Assembly: GCA_019314085.1 (NCBI GenBank)
Contig: JAFCZZ010000023.1
Span: forward strand, 1 to 12,909
Length of the DNA: 12,909 nt
Reading direction: 5' to 3'
Source of the DNA: Deltaproteobacteria bacterium
Lineage (GTDB): Bacteria; Desulfobacterota; Syntrophia; Syntrophales; UBA2210
Shown: positions 1 to 7,887 of the stretch, in pieces
Numbering within the stretch: the stretch's first letter is position 1
Layout of the letters: the number at the start of each line of letters is the position of its first letter
The notes under the pieces: model-generated
Database searches by the model: none
Told to the model about the DNA's origin: nothing
What the model saw: the letters and a program-made list of their open reading frames with translations, nothing else
Position numbers and translations under genes: made by a program

Positions 1-392
1 GGGTCGCCGTTTACATCCAGCACCAGAGAATAGGCCTGATCGAGAAGCTTCAGAGCATTATCAGGCTCCCCTTTTTCCCATAGGAGTTGGGCCTGTTCCA
101 GAAAATCAAGGGCCTCATCCATGATTGCCTGCTGGTTATTCTGGCCGTTGTGCTTCCCATTCGTTTCTCCCTGGTCGGAGGTTTCCGTATCGGAATCCTC
201 TGAAAGATCTTCTTGGGCAGGTTCAAGATCGCGGCTGTCCTGAGATCCCTGAGGAGATCGATCCGCCTGCCCTGCAGACCCCCCTTCCATCCGATCGGGG
301 AGGGGCATCATGATGGATCCGTCCGGCGGAACGCATGAAGAGAGAAGCGCGGCAAGAAAGGCCGTTATTATGAGTCTTTTTAATACAAACAT
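1..392 (-). CDS. Lipoprotein, 5' part only (possibly the N-terminus of a lytic transglycosylase)
   Basis: The reading frame opens with ATG at 392 and runs off the window edge, giving about 130 residues. A good ribosome binding site (GGGAGG, about 8 bases upstream) supports this start. The N-terminus has two basic residues (K5, R6), a hydrophobic stretch and a lipobox-like LLSSC with Cys20, so this should be a signal peptidase II lipoprotein, which fits the nearby lnt gene. Residues 21-85 are low-complexity and rich in Q, D, E, S and G, a typical flexible linker. After this comes a helical, TPR-like segment (ALDFLEQAQLLWEKGEPDNA and following). I recall similar segments at the front of deltaproteobacterial MltD-like transglycosylases with LysM repeats, but the catalytic part lies outside the window, so this is only a suggestion. 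It is separated from prfB by 126 bases. Confidence 0.75.
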   Translation of the reverse strand, partial: MFVLKRLIITAFLAALLSSCVPPDGSIMMPLPDRMEGGSAGQADRSPQGSQDSRDLEPAQEDLSEDSDTETSDQGETNGKHNGQNNQQAIMDEALDFLEQAQLLWEKGEPDNALKLLDQAYSLVLDVNGD

Positions 393-486
393 CCAATGAC
401 CCTCCCCCAAAACAGCATATAAAACCCCCTATATTGTGGTGTGCACATGTCTCGATCGTTTCATCGAGAAATACACCAAACGAGAA

Positions 487-512
487 GCAGGGCCAAACGA
501 TCCGGCCTCTGC
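487..512 (-). terminator. Possible terminator after prfB
   Basis: On the minus strand, just past the prfB stop, GCAGAGGCC pairs with GGCCCTGC (8 bp with one bulged A) around a 9-base loop. The sequence after it (TTCTCGTTT) is only moderately T-rich. This would be a weak intrinsic terminator between prfB and the lipoprotein gene. Confidence 0.35.
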
Positions 513-518
513 CCGCAA

Positions 519-1608
519 TCAGCTTATCAGATACGCCTCTATAAAATCGTCTATGTCACCATCCAGCACCCGATCCACATTCCCCACCTCTCTGTTCGTC
601 CTGTGATCCTTCACCATTTTGTAGGGATGAAGAATATAGGAGCGTATCTGGCTTCCCCATGCGATATTCTTCTTTGTCTTGTTGACCTCGTCCATCTCCT
701 CGGCCTTCTTACGCAGTTCCTCTTCATAGAGGCGTGATTTCAAAACCTTAATGGCCACGGCCCTGTTCTTGTGCTGAGACCTCTCATTCTGGCACTGTAC
801 AACGATTCCTGTCGGTATATGGGTAATCCTGACAGCGGAATCGGTCTTGTTGACATGCTGTCCTCCGGCTCCGCTGGACCGGTAGGTGTCTACCCGCAGG
901 TCGCTGTCATTAATTTCAACATCGATATCGTCAGAAACCTCAGGATATACAAAGACCGACGCAAATGACGTGTGTCTTCTCTTACCGGTATCAAAAGGGG
1001 ATATACGCACAAGCCTGTGTATCCCGACCTCTGCCTTGGCGTATCCGTATGCATATCGTCCATCCACCGTCATGGTGACACTCTTAACACCCGCCTCGTC
1101 ACCCGGCTGGAAGTCAATAATCTTTGTTTCAAAACCCTTTCGCTCGGACCATCTCAGATACATGCGCAGGAGCATCTGCGCCCAGTCCTGGGCCTCCGTG
1201 CCGCCGGCGCCGGCATGGATTGTCATGATGGCGTTACCCGGGTCCTCTTCACTACCCAGCATCATTCGGAATTCATCATTTCTGACTGAAGATTCGAGGT
1301 CTGTGATATCCCTTTCTATTTCTTCCTGGACATCCTCATCATCCTCATCGCATGCCATCTCAAAGAGCATCTCCAGATCCTGGAGGCTATTATTAAGATC
1401 GTGCCATCCACGTACCGTCTCTTCCGCCCTGCTCTTCTCCTTTACTATCTCCCTGGCAACTGCGGTATCATCCCAGAACCCCTCTTTAAGAGTCTGTTTT
1501 TCCAACTGCCCTATCTTTTCTTCGTTGGCATCTATGTCAAAGACAGCCCCTGAGATTGTCTATTCTTTTCTTGAGATTCTGTATCTTTTCTGAAACATCT
1601 GTAATCAT
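519..1608 (-). CDS. prfB: Peptide chain release factor 2 (programmed +1 frameshift)
   Basis: RF2 ends translation at UGA and UAA. The true start is ATG at 1608-1606, which overlaps the lnt stop as ATGA and has GAGGA 7 bases upstream. The zero frame encodes 23 codons (MITDVSEKIQNL... to RGCL) and meets TGA at 1539-1537. A +1 shift at CTTTGAC then continues with DIDANEEKIG and runs to the stop at 521-519. The full product is 362 residues, close to E. coli RF2 (about 365). Key motifs fall where expected: the SPF stop-recognition tripeptide at 203-205 and the catalytic GGQ at 248-250, followed by HVNKTDSAVRITHIPTG. Reading only the long open frame would wrongly give a 328-residue protein starting at a TTG (1505). 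Regulation is by RF2 level: low RF2 favours the frameshift at its own UGA. Confidence 0.96.
1536..1551 (-). promoter_or_regulatory. prfB programmed +1 frameshift site
   Basis: Read on the minus strand, AGGGGCTGTCTTTGAC contains the internal Shine-Dalgarno-like AGGGG, a short spacer, the slippery CTT codon, the in-frame stop TGA and a following C. The E. coli site differs at only a couple of positions (AGGGGGTATCTTTGAC). The frames on both sides encode RF2 sequence, which confirms the site. Confidence 0.95.
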
Positions 1609-3137
1609 CTGTTTTTCCTCCTCAAGCAAACTAGAGAGCCAATTAGCAGAAACCCGATACAGAAACAAGCAAATACGTTGCCGTATCGCGAATAAAAGGT
1701 CCTGTGGTGGGTGAACTTCACCGTACCGCTCAGTGTCTTCCTCTCAAAGAGATCCGTCCGGGATACAATCCTGCCGGCCGTGTTCACGATGGCACTTATC
1801 CCGGTATTTGCGGCCCGTATCATATAGGTTCGATTTTCTATCGCCCGGAAGATTCCCATTGTCAGATGCTGGTAAGGGGCAGAGGTATTTCCATACCACG
1901 CATCATTGGTTATATTGACGAGAAGCCCCGCGCCCTTCAGACGATATTCGCGAGCGATTTCAGGGAATATCCCTTCATAGCAGATAAGGGTTCCTATCTT
2001 GTTATCGCCCATCGGAAGGGGCGCAATCTCGCCACCCGGCTTAAAATCCCCGGCACCGATAACCAGCCTATCGATAAAGAAGAGTATCCTGCGCAGGGGA
2101 ACATATTCGCCGAAGGGGACCAGGTGCACCTTGTCATATCTTCCGGAGACGGACCCGTCGGGCGCAAGAAGATAGGCGCTGTTGTGAAAGGAGATATTCC
2201 CCCCTTCCCTGTCGTAGGCCGGGGACCCGAACAGGAGCCAGGCACCTGTCTGTCGTACCATATCGATGATGTCCCTGGACCGTTCATCATAGTTCTGAAA
2301 GTAGAATGGCGCTGCCGTTTCGGGCCAGACGATCAGCGAGACGCCCCTCCCTGAGGCATCGGCGGAGAGCTGCCGGTATATGTCCATGGTTTCCGTCTGG
2401 AACTGCGGGCTCCACTTGACGGACTGGTCAATATTCCCCTGAACAAGCAAGACATTAACGGAATCAAGTCCCTCTTCAGCCCCCTTCAGGGTATCGATGC
2501 GGTATATCCCGTACCAAAAAACCAGCAGGATCAGAGCCACTCCGGCAATGATCTCGGGGAAAGGCAGTCTCCTTTTTCCCCCGGGCGCGGGAAAGAGGCC
2601 GCTCATACAGTCGTAGAGGATACAGTTCAGAAGGACTATCAGGAAGGTTATGCCGTAAACACCTGTAATATCAGCAATCTGTATCAGAGAGAGGTGCCCG
2701 TGTTGCGAATAGGCAAGGTCTTCCCACGGAAACCCGGAAAAGAGGTGGGCCTTCAGATACTCGAGGGAGGTCCAGAGAAGGGGCGCCATCAGCACTGCCC
2801 TTATCCCCCTCTTCCTGAAATAGACAACACCCACGCAGAAGAGCGCCGGATAGAGGCTCAGGTACATGACCAGCAGAAGCATGACCGAAACGCCGGCATA
2901 GAGGGGAAGGTGCCCATACCGTACGGCAACAAACACGATCCAGTACACCAGACCGGTATTATATACCAAACCCGCAACAAATCCCGTACGGAACGCGCCC
3001 GGAAGGTCTGTATCTCTGATAGCATACAGGAGCGGCACCAGCGCAATCCATATGAGAAGGCCCAAGTCCGCTTTGGGAAAGGACAGGCATACAAGGAGTC
3101 CGGAAAGCAGAGAGAATAACAGGTCTTTTTTATTCAT
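1605..3137 (-). CDS. lnt: Apolipoprotein N-acyltransferase
   Basis: Lnt adds the third acyl chain to the N-terminal cysteine of diacylated lipoproteins at the periplasmic face of the inner membrane. The 510-residue length matches the family. Residues 1-210 are strongly hydrophobic with several membrane spans, and residues 225-470 form the nitrilase-like domain. The catalytic triad is visible as E273 (WPETAAP), K336 (YDKVHLVPFGEY) and C386 (ICYEGIFPE), almost the same numbers as in E. coli (267, 335, 387). A final membrane segment (ACFCIGFLLIGSLV) precedes a basic tail. The gene overlaps corC by 8 bases upstream and prfB by 4 bases (ATGA) downstream, so translation is probably coupled. The corC-lnt order is also that of the E. 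coli ybeX-lnt region. Confidence 0.96.
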   Translation of the reverse strand: MNKKDLLFSLLSGLLVCLSFPKADLGLLIWIALVPLLYAIRDTDLPGAFRTGFVAGLVYNTGLVYWIVFVAVRYGHLPLYAGVSVMLLLVMYLSLYPALFCVGVVYFRKRGIRAVLMAPLLWTSLEYLKAHLFSGFPWEDLAYSQHGHLSLIQIADITGVYGITFLIVLLNCILYDCMSGLFPAPGGKRRLPFPEIIAGVALILLVFWYGIYRIDTLKGAEEGLDSVNVLLVQGNIDQSVKWSPQFQTETMDIYRQLSADASGRGVSLIVWPETAAPFYFQNYDERSRDIIDMVRQTGAWLLFGSPAYDREGGNISFHNSAYLLAPDGSVSGRYDKVHLVPFGEYVPLRRILFFIDRLVIGAGDFKPGGEIAPLPMGDNKIGTLICYEGIFPEIAREYRLKGAGLLVNITNDAWYGNTSAPYQHLTMGIFRAIENRTYMIRAANTGISAIVNTAGRIVSRTDLFERKTLSGTVKFTHHRTFYSRYGNVFACFCIGFLLIGSLVCLRRKNR

Positions 3138-4044
3138 CGTGTGCGCGCGTCTTTTCCTTTTTGGTGCCCGCCGTCGACTCCTCGGTTCTCTGTATCCGTA
3201 CCTTTTTTATGCTTCTCTCGTCGGCTGCTTCGATCGTGATTTCGAGGTCTCCGTAGGTAAGGGTCTCGCCCGTAACGGGAATCTTCTTGATAAGGTAGAA
3301 TATAAATCCCCCCAGTGTCTCAAACTGTCCCTCGGGAACCTCTATGCCGAAGTGCTCTTCAAATTCCTCGATATCGACCCTGCTGTCCACCAGAACATCG
3401 CCGCCGGGAAGTGTTGTAAACGGATTTTCCTCGATATCATGTTCATCATGAATCTCGCCGACGATCTCCTCTATCAGATCCTCCAGCGTCACAAGGCCGG
3501 AGGTTCCCCCATACTCGTCAATAACGATGGCCATATGCGATTTTTTTTCTTTGAGTTCGTGTAGAAGGAGGTGAATATTCTTGGTCTCCGGTATGTAATA
3601 GGTCTTTCTGAGGATTGAGGTGATGTCTTCCCTCCGGAAGGGCTTCGACCAGAACCTCAGCAGGTCCTTCACATTTAATATCCCAACGATATTGTCGATA
3701 TTCTCATTGTAAAGGGGCATCCTCGTATGCCCATGTTTCAGAACAAGGGCCAATACATCCTCTATGGTTGAGCTGTCGTTCACGGCAACTATCTCAGTCC
3801 GGGGTATCATTACCTCCCTGGTCACCGTCTCGCGCAACTCAAGGATGCTCTGGATCATCTCACCCGACTGCCTGTCGATGAGACCATCCTCTTCACCCGA
3901 GTCGATAATGGATTGTATCTTCTTCTCCAGTATCGTCAGACCCCGCTTCCCGGCCATGGCCGGGAAAAGCCAACCGATCCATTTTCTGATTCTCTCCGGA
4001 AAAATGTTTTGCCCCCCCATTCGGTTGATATTCGGAAATAACAA
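3130..4044 (-). CDS. CorC/HlyC-type CBS-domain protein
   Basis: This is a 304-residue cytosolic-type CorC protein with no N-terminal DUF21 membrane domain. A CBS pair spans about residues 76-200 (REVMIPRTEIVAV, then DEYGGTSGLVTLEDLIEEIV with GEIHDE after it, a hallmark of the family), and the CorC_HlyC domain covers about residues 212-287 (VDSRVDIEEFEEHFG). E. coli CorC (YbeX) is linked to Mg/Co efflux and lies beside lnt, as here; newer work also links YbeX to ribosome quality, so function should be read loosely. The start is uncertain: the frame can open at TTG 4044, with GAGGGG 17 bases upstream (too far), or at ATG 4020 with no clear ribosome binding site. The radical SAM gene ends only 11 bases before TTG 4044. 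The charged, variable C-terminus overlaps the lnt start by 8 bases. Confidence 0.9.
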   Translation of the reverse strand: MLFPNINRMGGQNIFPERIRKWIGWLFPAMAGKRGLTILEKKIQSIIDSGEEDGLIDRQSGEMIQSILELRETVTREVMIPRTEIVAVNDSSTIEDVLALVLKHGHTRMPLYNENIDNIVGILNVKDLLRFWSKPFRREDITSILRKTYYIPETKNIHLLLHELKEKKSHMAIVIDEYGGTSGLVTLEDLIEEIVGEIHDEHDIEENPFTTLPGGDVLVDSRVDIEEFEEHFGIEVPEGQFETLGGFIFYLIKKIPVTGETLTYGDLEITIEAADERSIKKVRIQRTEESTAGTKKEKTRAHDE

Positions 4045-4055
4045 AGGGTATATTT

Positions 4056-4928
4056 CTATAATCCCCTCAGATATTCAGGTGTAAGCACCTTTTTGTTCGA
4101 GGACGTAATAACCTGTTGTATCAGCCTCACCGTCTCGTCCTTTTCCTGAGGCATCCTGGCGCGTATCGGCAGATAATTTGAGGCATGATTCGAGGTAAAG
4201 AAACAGTCGGTAAAATTGGATTGTGCTACCATAACCCCCAGTTCTTCAAGAAATCCGAATGTGTCGGGCAGTTCGAACCTCCCTGACACCTGCTCTTCAT
4301 ACAGGGCGGTACCCGGAACGACCATCACGGTAAGCGCCCCCACATAATCGGGGTCGATCTCCGTCAGTACCCGGGCCGTATCCCGGGCATGTTCCATGCC
4401 CCGCGCCTTCCCTCCGATTCCCAAGAGCACCGTGACGGAGAGCGTGATGCCGGCCTCCTTGATCTTTTGACCGGCTTCAATCATTTGAAGAGAATTCGCC
4501 CCCTTTTCTATCTCCTGAAGGATATCGTCATTCCCCGTCTCCAGTCCCAGATACGCTATCTTTACACCCAGATCTCGCAGCTGCGCAAGTTCTTCAGGCG
4601 TCTTACGCAGGATGCTCTTCGCGTTCGCGTAGAGTCCTATTCTTTGTACGCCCTTGATATGTGTGTTGATGGATTCAAGGACAGGCACCAGCTTCCTCAT
4701 GGGAAGAATCAGCGCGTCTCCATCGCAGAGGAAGATCTTTTCTATATAGCCGTATCCGGAGGCCTCTATGATATCTTCCTCAATCTCGTCAAAGGTCTTG
4801 ATCCGGAATTTTTCTCCCTTGTAAGTCGGGCAAAATGTGCATTTGTTGTGTGAGCAACCGACGCTGATCTGTAACAGAAGGCTCCTCGCCTCACTCGGGG
4901 GCCTTATTACCATCCCTTCATATTTCAT
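4056..4928 (-). CDS. Radical SAM protein of unknown substrate
   Basis: I choose ATG 4928 (MKYEGMVIRPPSE), preceded by AAAGGG 5 bases upstream and GGAGGG further up, giving 290 residues. The open frame extends 80 residues further upstream, but that part does not look like protein. The iron-sulfur motif is C25-x4-C30-x2-C33 (GCSHNKCTFC), the form seen in a group of COG1032-like radical SAM enzymes rather than the textbook CxxxCxxC. Further family-like segments are GYIEKIFLCDGDAL, the YLGLETGNDDIL stretch and the C-terminal SNHASNYLPIRARMP. No cobalamin-binding domain is present. The substrate cannot be told. It is the first gene of the minus-strand cluster leading to corC, lnt and prfB. Confidence 0.88.
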   Translation of the reverse strand: MKYEGMVIRPPSEARSLLLQISVGCSHNKCTFCPTYKGEKFRIKTFDEIEEDIIEASGYGYIEKIFLCDGDALILPMRKLVPVLESINTHIKGVQRIGLYANAKSILRKTPEELAQLRDLGVKIAYLGLETGNDDILQEIEKGANSLQMIEAGQKIKEAGITLSVTVLLGIGGKARGMEHARDTARVLTEIDPDYVGALTVMVVPGTALYEEQVSGRFELPDTFGFLEELGVMVAQSNFTDCFFTSNHASNYLPIRARMPQEKDETVRLIQQVITSSNKKVLTPEYLRGL

Positions 4929-5270
4929 TAGTACCCTTTGTATCCCTCCTCTAAAATATAACGACCGCGTAAAGTGCTTAAAGGTGCCGGGCAGGCTTGG
5001 CTCATCACCTGTTGCTTCGCAGGAAGTCTTTGTATTCGTTCTGAGTTGCCTTTCGTTCACAAACCCACTGGTGATTAATATAATACGCCCGAGGAAAAGG
5101 CAAGGCACAAAAGTTTTTTGTGGAGAGATAAGAGTAAAATTATACGATTTTATAAACAATTGAGGCACTTTTCTCTTGACGGGTGATGTGACATGGGTAT
5201 AAATTCACATCGGTAGGCGCTGTGAGGGGAACAATGCGCCCGTTAATTTCAAAAAAGGGGGATGGGGGTC
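4929..5270. other. Divergent intergenic region between the radical SAM gene and csp
   Basis: This stretch of about 340 bases separates two divergent genes. The right part carries the csp promoter and leader. The left part would be a leader of roughly 200 bases for the radical SAM gene if transcription starts near the minus-strand TATAAT at 5144-5139, although no good -35 box accompanies it. Bases 4980-5025 are more GC-rich and can form short stems (AGGTG/CACCT), but I could not match them to any riboswitch I know. I see no RNA gene or further coding sequence. Confidence 0.5.
5176..5203 (+). promoter_or_regulatory. Sigma70-type promoter of csp
   Basis: TTGACG at 5176-5181 and TATAAA at 5198-5203 are spaced 16 bases apart. 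Transcription would start near 5210, leaving a leader of about 60 bases before csp. Confidence 0.65.
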
Positions 5271-5471
5271 TTGGCAAGTGGAATCGTAAAGTGGTTTAAT
5301 GAGAAGAAGGGCTTCGGGTTTATTCAGCAGGAAGATGGTCAGGATTTATTCGTTCATTATTCTTCGATCAACATGGACGGTTTCAAAACGCTTATCGAGG
5401 GAGACGAAGTGATCTTTGACGTGGAGGAAACCGACCGAGGGTTTCAGGCAAAGAATGTAACGAGACCCTAG
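5271..5471 (+). CDS. Cold-shock protein (CspA family)
   Basis: A small single-domain, OB-fold nucleic-acid chaperone of 66 residues, which is the usual size. Both RNA-binding motifs are present: RNP1 (KGFGFI) and RNP2 (DLFVHY), together with the family start SGIVKWFN and the aromatic residues that stack on bases. I place the start at TTG 5271 (MASGIVKWF), because AGGGGG at 5256-5261 then lies 9 bases upstream and the N-terminus matches the family. An ATG at 5262 in the same frame would put the G-run directly against the start codon and add three residues (MGV). Such proteins bind single-stranded RNA or DNA and resolve RNA structure; whether this one is cold-induced cannot be seen. The gene stands alone. 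Confidence 0.93.
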   Translation: MASGIVKWFNEKKGFGFIQQEDGQDLFVHYSSINMDGFKTLIEGDEVIFDVEETDRGFQAKNVTRP

Positions 5472-5517
5472 AAAAATAAGGGCTTAATTCACACAGGCAT
5501 CACAAATAGTACGTTTC

Positions 5518-5529
5518 GGTATCGATACC
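5518..5529. promoter_or_regulatory. 12-bp perfect palindrome upstream of feoA
   Basis: GGTATCGATACC is a perfect palindrome located 18-20 bases before a TATAAA (5542-5547) that could be a -10 box for feoAB. The position fits an operator for a dimeric regulator. It does not resemble the Fur box. A related 8-base palindrome, GGTATACC, follows at 5553-5560. Confidence 0.3.
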
Positions 5530-5566
5530 TACAGCTGGTCGTATAAATGGGCTGGTATACCCAAAA

Positions 5567-5617
5567 GGGGACAAACTGCTTTGAGTCGAGTTGCTGTGCT
5601 TGAGTAGTTCTGTCCCC
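5567..5617. repeat. REP-like imperfect inverted repeat
   Basis: The arms GGGGACA-AACTGCT and AGTAGTTCTGTCCCC face each other across about 20 bases, with the outer seven bases (GGGGACA/TGTCCCC) perfect. Elements flanked by AAAAGGGGACA are common as scattered palindromes in genomes of this kind and are often tied to REP-associated (Y1) transposases. No transposase is in the window, so this assignment is inference. Confidence 0.5.
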
Positions 5618-5647
5618 TGACTGTTTCAAGGAAGGAAGTTGTAGATA

Positions 5648-5887
5648 GTGGTTAAATCTCTGAATGATCTGCACCCGGAAGAAAGCGGCATCGTATATGA
5701 AATCAAGGGCGGGCAGGGGTTGAGCAATCGCCTGAACGCTCTGGGGATCAGAACCGGGAAAAAAATAACCAAGATCAATTCCATGTTGTTGCGTGGGCCT
5801 GTTACCATCTGGATAGACCGGACAAGAGTGGCCATCGGATTCGGTATGGCCGCCAAGATATTTGTTGAAGTGGACAAGCGTCTATGA
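5648..5887 (+). CDS. feoA: FeoA family ferrous iron transport protein
   Basis: A 79-residue cytosolic SH3-like protein, the standard FeoA size. It starts at GTG 5648, with AAGGAAGGAAG about 10 bases upstream. Family features are the opening SLNDLHPEESGIV, the central NRLNALGIRTGKKI segment (usually RL-x-LG-x-x-x-G) and GPVTIWIDRTRVAIGFGMAAKI, which corresponds to the usual region ending in LG-x-x-x-A-x-x-I. FeoA interacts with FeoB and is needed for Fe(II) uptake in several bacteria. The stop overlaps the feoB start by 4 bases, so the two are probably translated together. Confidence 0.92.
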   Translation: MVKSLNDLHPEESGIVYEIKGGQGLSNRLNALGIRTGKKITKINSMLLRGPVTIWIDRTRVAIGFGMAAKIFVEVDKRL

Positions 5888-7593
5888 TGAAGATCCTGCT
5901 CATGGGCAACCCGAATGTCGGCAAAAGTGTCATCTTTTCCCGGCTCACCGGGGTGCGTGTGGTATCTTCCAATTATCCGGGGACAACGGTCAACTATACA
6001 AGTGGTTTCATGAAGATAGACGGTCGACAGGTTGAAATCATCGATGTTCCCGGCACCTATACCCTTGAACCCACCTGTGAAGCGGAAAAGATTGCCGCTA
6101 AAATGCTCAGGACGGGCGACATTGTCATCAATGTTGTTGACGCAACAAACCTCGAAAGAAATTTCTATCTGACGCTGCAGTTGATGGAAATGAATATCCC
6201 CATGATAGTCGCATTGAATCTGTGGGATGACACACGACATCGCGGGATAGAGATCAATCTTGAAAAATTAAGAGAGATTCTCAAGGTGCCGGTTATCCCC
6301 TCATCCGGTCTGACTGGTGAGGGAATCAAGGAACTGGTAACCCATATCCCTCAAGCCCTATCCCCCCCTTCTCAGGCGAGGAGTCGCGATGAACGATGGT
6401 CTTCTATCGGCAGCATAACGGATCAGGTACAACAGATATCACACCGTCACCACCGATGGTTTGAACGCTTGGAGGACGCGAGTGTAAAACCCAAGACGGG
6501 TCTGCTGATAGCCGCGGCAGTGTTGACGGGCTCCTTTATGGTGATACGGTTCATCGGCGAATTCCTGATCAACCATCTGCTCGATCCCCTGTTTCAGGCC
6601 CTCTGGCTGCCGGTATTGATGAAACTGAGCACGTTTATGGGAGCGAGCGGCCTCCTGCATGATGTCATCGTGGGAAAGCTGATGAACGGAGAAATCGATT
6701 TTGTCGAGTCCTTCGGAATGCTCAGTAGCGGCCTGTATGTGCCCTTCGCCATGGTGCTTCCCTATATCATATCGTTCTACCTGATCCTGGGGATTCTCGA
6801 AGATACGGGGTATCTGCCACGCCTGGCGGTCCTTCTTGACACCACCATGCATAAGATCGGACTGCATGGTTTTGCCATTATACCGGCCCTGCTGGGATTC
6901 GGGTGCAGTGTACCGGCAGTCATGGCAACACGCGTCCTCGAGAGCAGAAGGGAACGGTTCATAGCGGCAACCCTGGTATGCATAGCCATACCGTGCGCCT
7001 CCGCGCAGGCGATGATATTCGGTCTGGTTGGAAAATACGGTGGGCAATATGTGGCACTTGTCTATGGGACACTCTTTGCAGTGTGGATCATCTTGGGGTT
7101 GCTTCTCAATCGCCTCCTTAAGGGATTCAGCCCCGAGCTCCTTATCGAAATACCTCCCTACCGAATCCCCCCTTGGGGTGCAATCATACAAAAGCTATGG
7201 GGGAGGACACGCGGTTTTCTTATGGAGGCCGTTCCCATAATTCTAGCCGCCGTTCTAGTTATCAACATATTGTTTGTCCTTGGGATATTTGACTATATAG
7301 CCGCTTTCACCGCACCTGTCATAACGGGTATCTTGGGCCTTCCCGAAGAATCGGTGACGGCAGTTGTTATCGGCCTGCTTCGCAAGGATGCCGCTCTCGG
7401 CATGCTGGCATTATCGGCAATGACGGCCAAGCAGATGGTTATCGGCAGCGTCGTCCTGACCATGTTTTTCCCCTGCATCGCCACGTTTGTTGTCCTGCTC
7501 AGAGAGCTCGGTCTGAAGGATTTTCTAAAATCGGCCGCCATAATGCTTGTATCCTCCGTTATGGCCGGGGGGATATTGAATGCGGTACTGTAA
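5884..7593 (+). CDS. feoB: Ferrous iron transporter FeoB (compact form)
   Basis: A membrane Fe(II) transporter with an N-terminal G domain. The nucleotide-binding motifs are G1 GNPNVGKS (8-15), G2 around TTVNYTSG (34-41), G3 DVPG (54-57), G4 NLWD (112-115) and G5 SSGLTGEG near residue 140. From about residue 200 there are many hydrophobic spans making two Gate repeats. The first carries EDTGYLPRLAVLLD and GFGCSVPAVMATRVLESRRER; the second has GFLMEAVPIILAAVLVINIL. At 569 residues it is much shorter than E. coli FeoB (773). The usual CGARLPV stretch reads CASAQAMIF here, and the second-repeat lysine region reads LLRKDAALGML. Iron is the expected substrate from feoA linkage, but these changes leave some doubt about metal specificity. 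Confidence 0.93.
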   Translation: MMKILLMGNPNVGKSVIFSRLTGVRVVSSNYPGTTVNYTSGFMKIDGRQVEIIDVPGTYTLEPTCEAEKIAAKMLRTGDIVINVVDATNLERNFYLTLQLMEMNIPMIVALNLWDDTRHRGIEINLEKLREILKVPVIPSSGLTGEGIKELVTHIPQALSPPSQARSRDERWSSIGSITDQVQQISHRHHRWFERLEDASVKPKTGLLIAAAVLTGSFMVIRFIGEFLINHLLDPLFQALWLPVLMKLSTFMGASGLLHDVIVGKLMNGEIDFVESFGMLSSGLYVPFAMVLPYIISFYLILGILEDTGYLPRLAVLLDTTMHKIGLHGFAIIPALLGFGCSVPAVMATRVLESRRERFIAATLVCIAIPCASAQAMIFGLVGKYGGQYVALVYGTLFAVWIILGLLLNRLLKGFSPELLIEIPPYRIPPWGAIIQKLWGRTRGFLMEAVPIILAAVLVINILFVLGIFDYIAAFTAPVITGILGLPEESVTAVVIGLLRKDAALGMLALSAMTAKQMVIGSVVLTMFFPCIATFVVLLRELGLKDFLKSAAIMLVSSVMAGGILNAVL

Positions 7594-7887
7594 CTGATCG
7601 GGCCTGCGAGTTGTGAAGGTTCTTGCTGTATGATAAACCTTGCGGCGATCACACAAGACACCCCCCCTTCGACAATTATGTCGATCTTCGCTCAAGGGTT
7701 CCGCATGCGATCCTGCCGTTTTTTCGTTATTTTCACCGCACCCTGTTTGATTTCGACGTTTTTTTCCCCCGCTTTGCATAAATAAAAGGGCAGCCATCGG
7801 CATCCAGGAAATAAAAGCACCGATATTATAAGTACTTGAATAAAACTTACCTTTTTATTTTTGCTGGTACATAAATTGCTTTCTTAA

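Noticed and set aside
450..469. Inverted repeat TCTCGAT/ATCGAGA between prfB and the lipoprotein gene as a terminator
   Set aside because: No T-run follows on either strand; could be an operator, but nothing else supports it.
886..1593. 235-residue plus-strand reading frame antisense to prfB
   Set aside because: Serine-rich, no recognisable domain; a shadow of the prfB coding strand.
1704..2354. 216-residue plus-strand reading frame antisense to lnt
   Set aside because: No motif or ribosome binding site; lnt on the other strand has all catalytic residues.
4980..5025. GC-rich leader segment as a possible riboswitch
   Set aside because: Compared by eye with c-di-GMP, fluoride, ZTP, THF and glycine riboswitch patterns; no convincing match and only short stems.
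4929..5168. 80-residue N-terminal extension of the radical SAM reading frame
   Set aside because: No ribosome binding site at its start, AT-rich non-protein-like sequence, and a well-placed ATG with ribosome binding site at 4928.
6439..7191. 250-residue minus-strand reading frame antisense to feoB
   Set aside because: Rich in H, Q, R and Y in the way reverse-complement frames of membrane proteins are; no domain seen.
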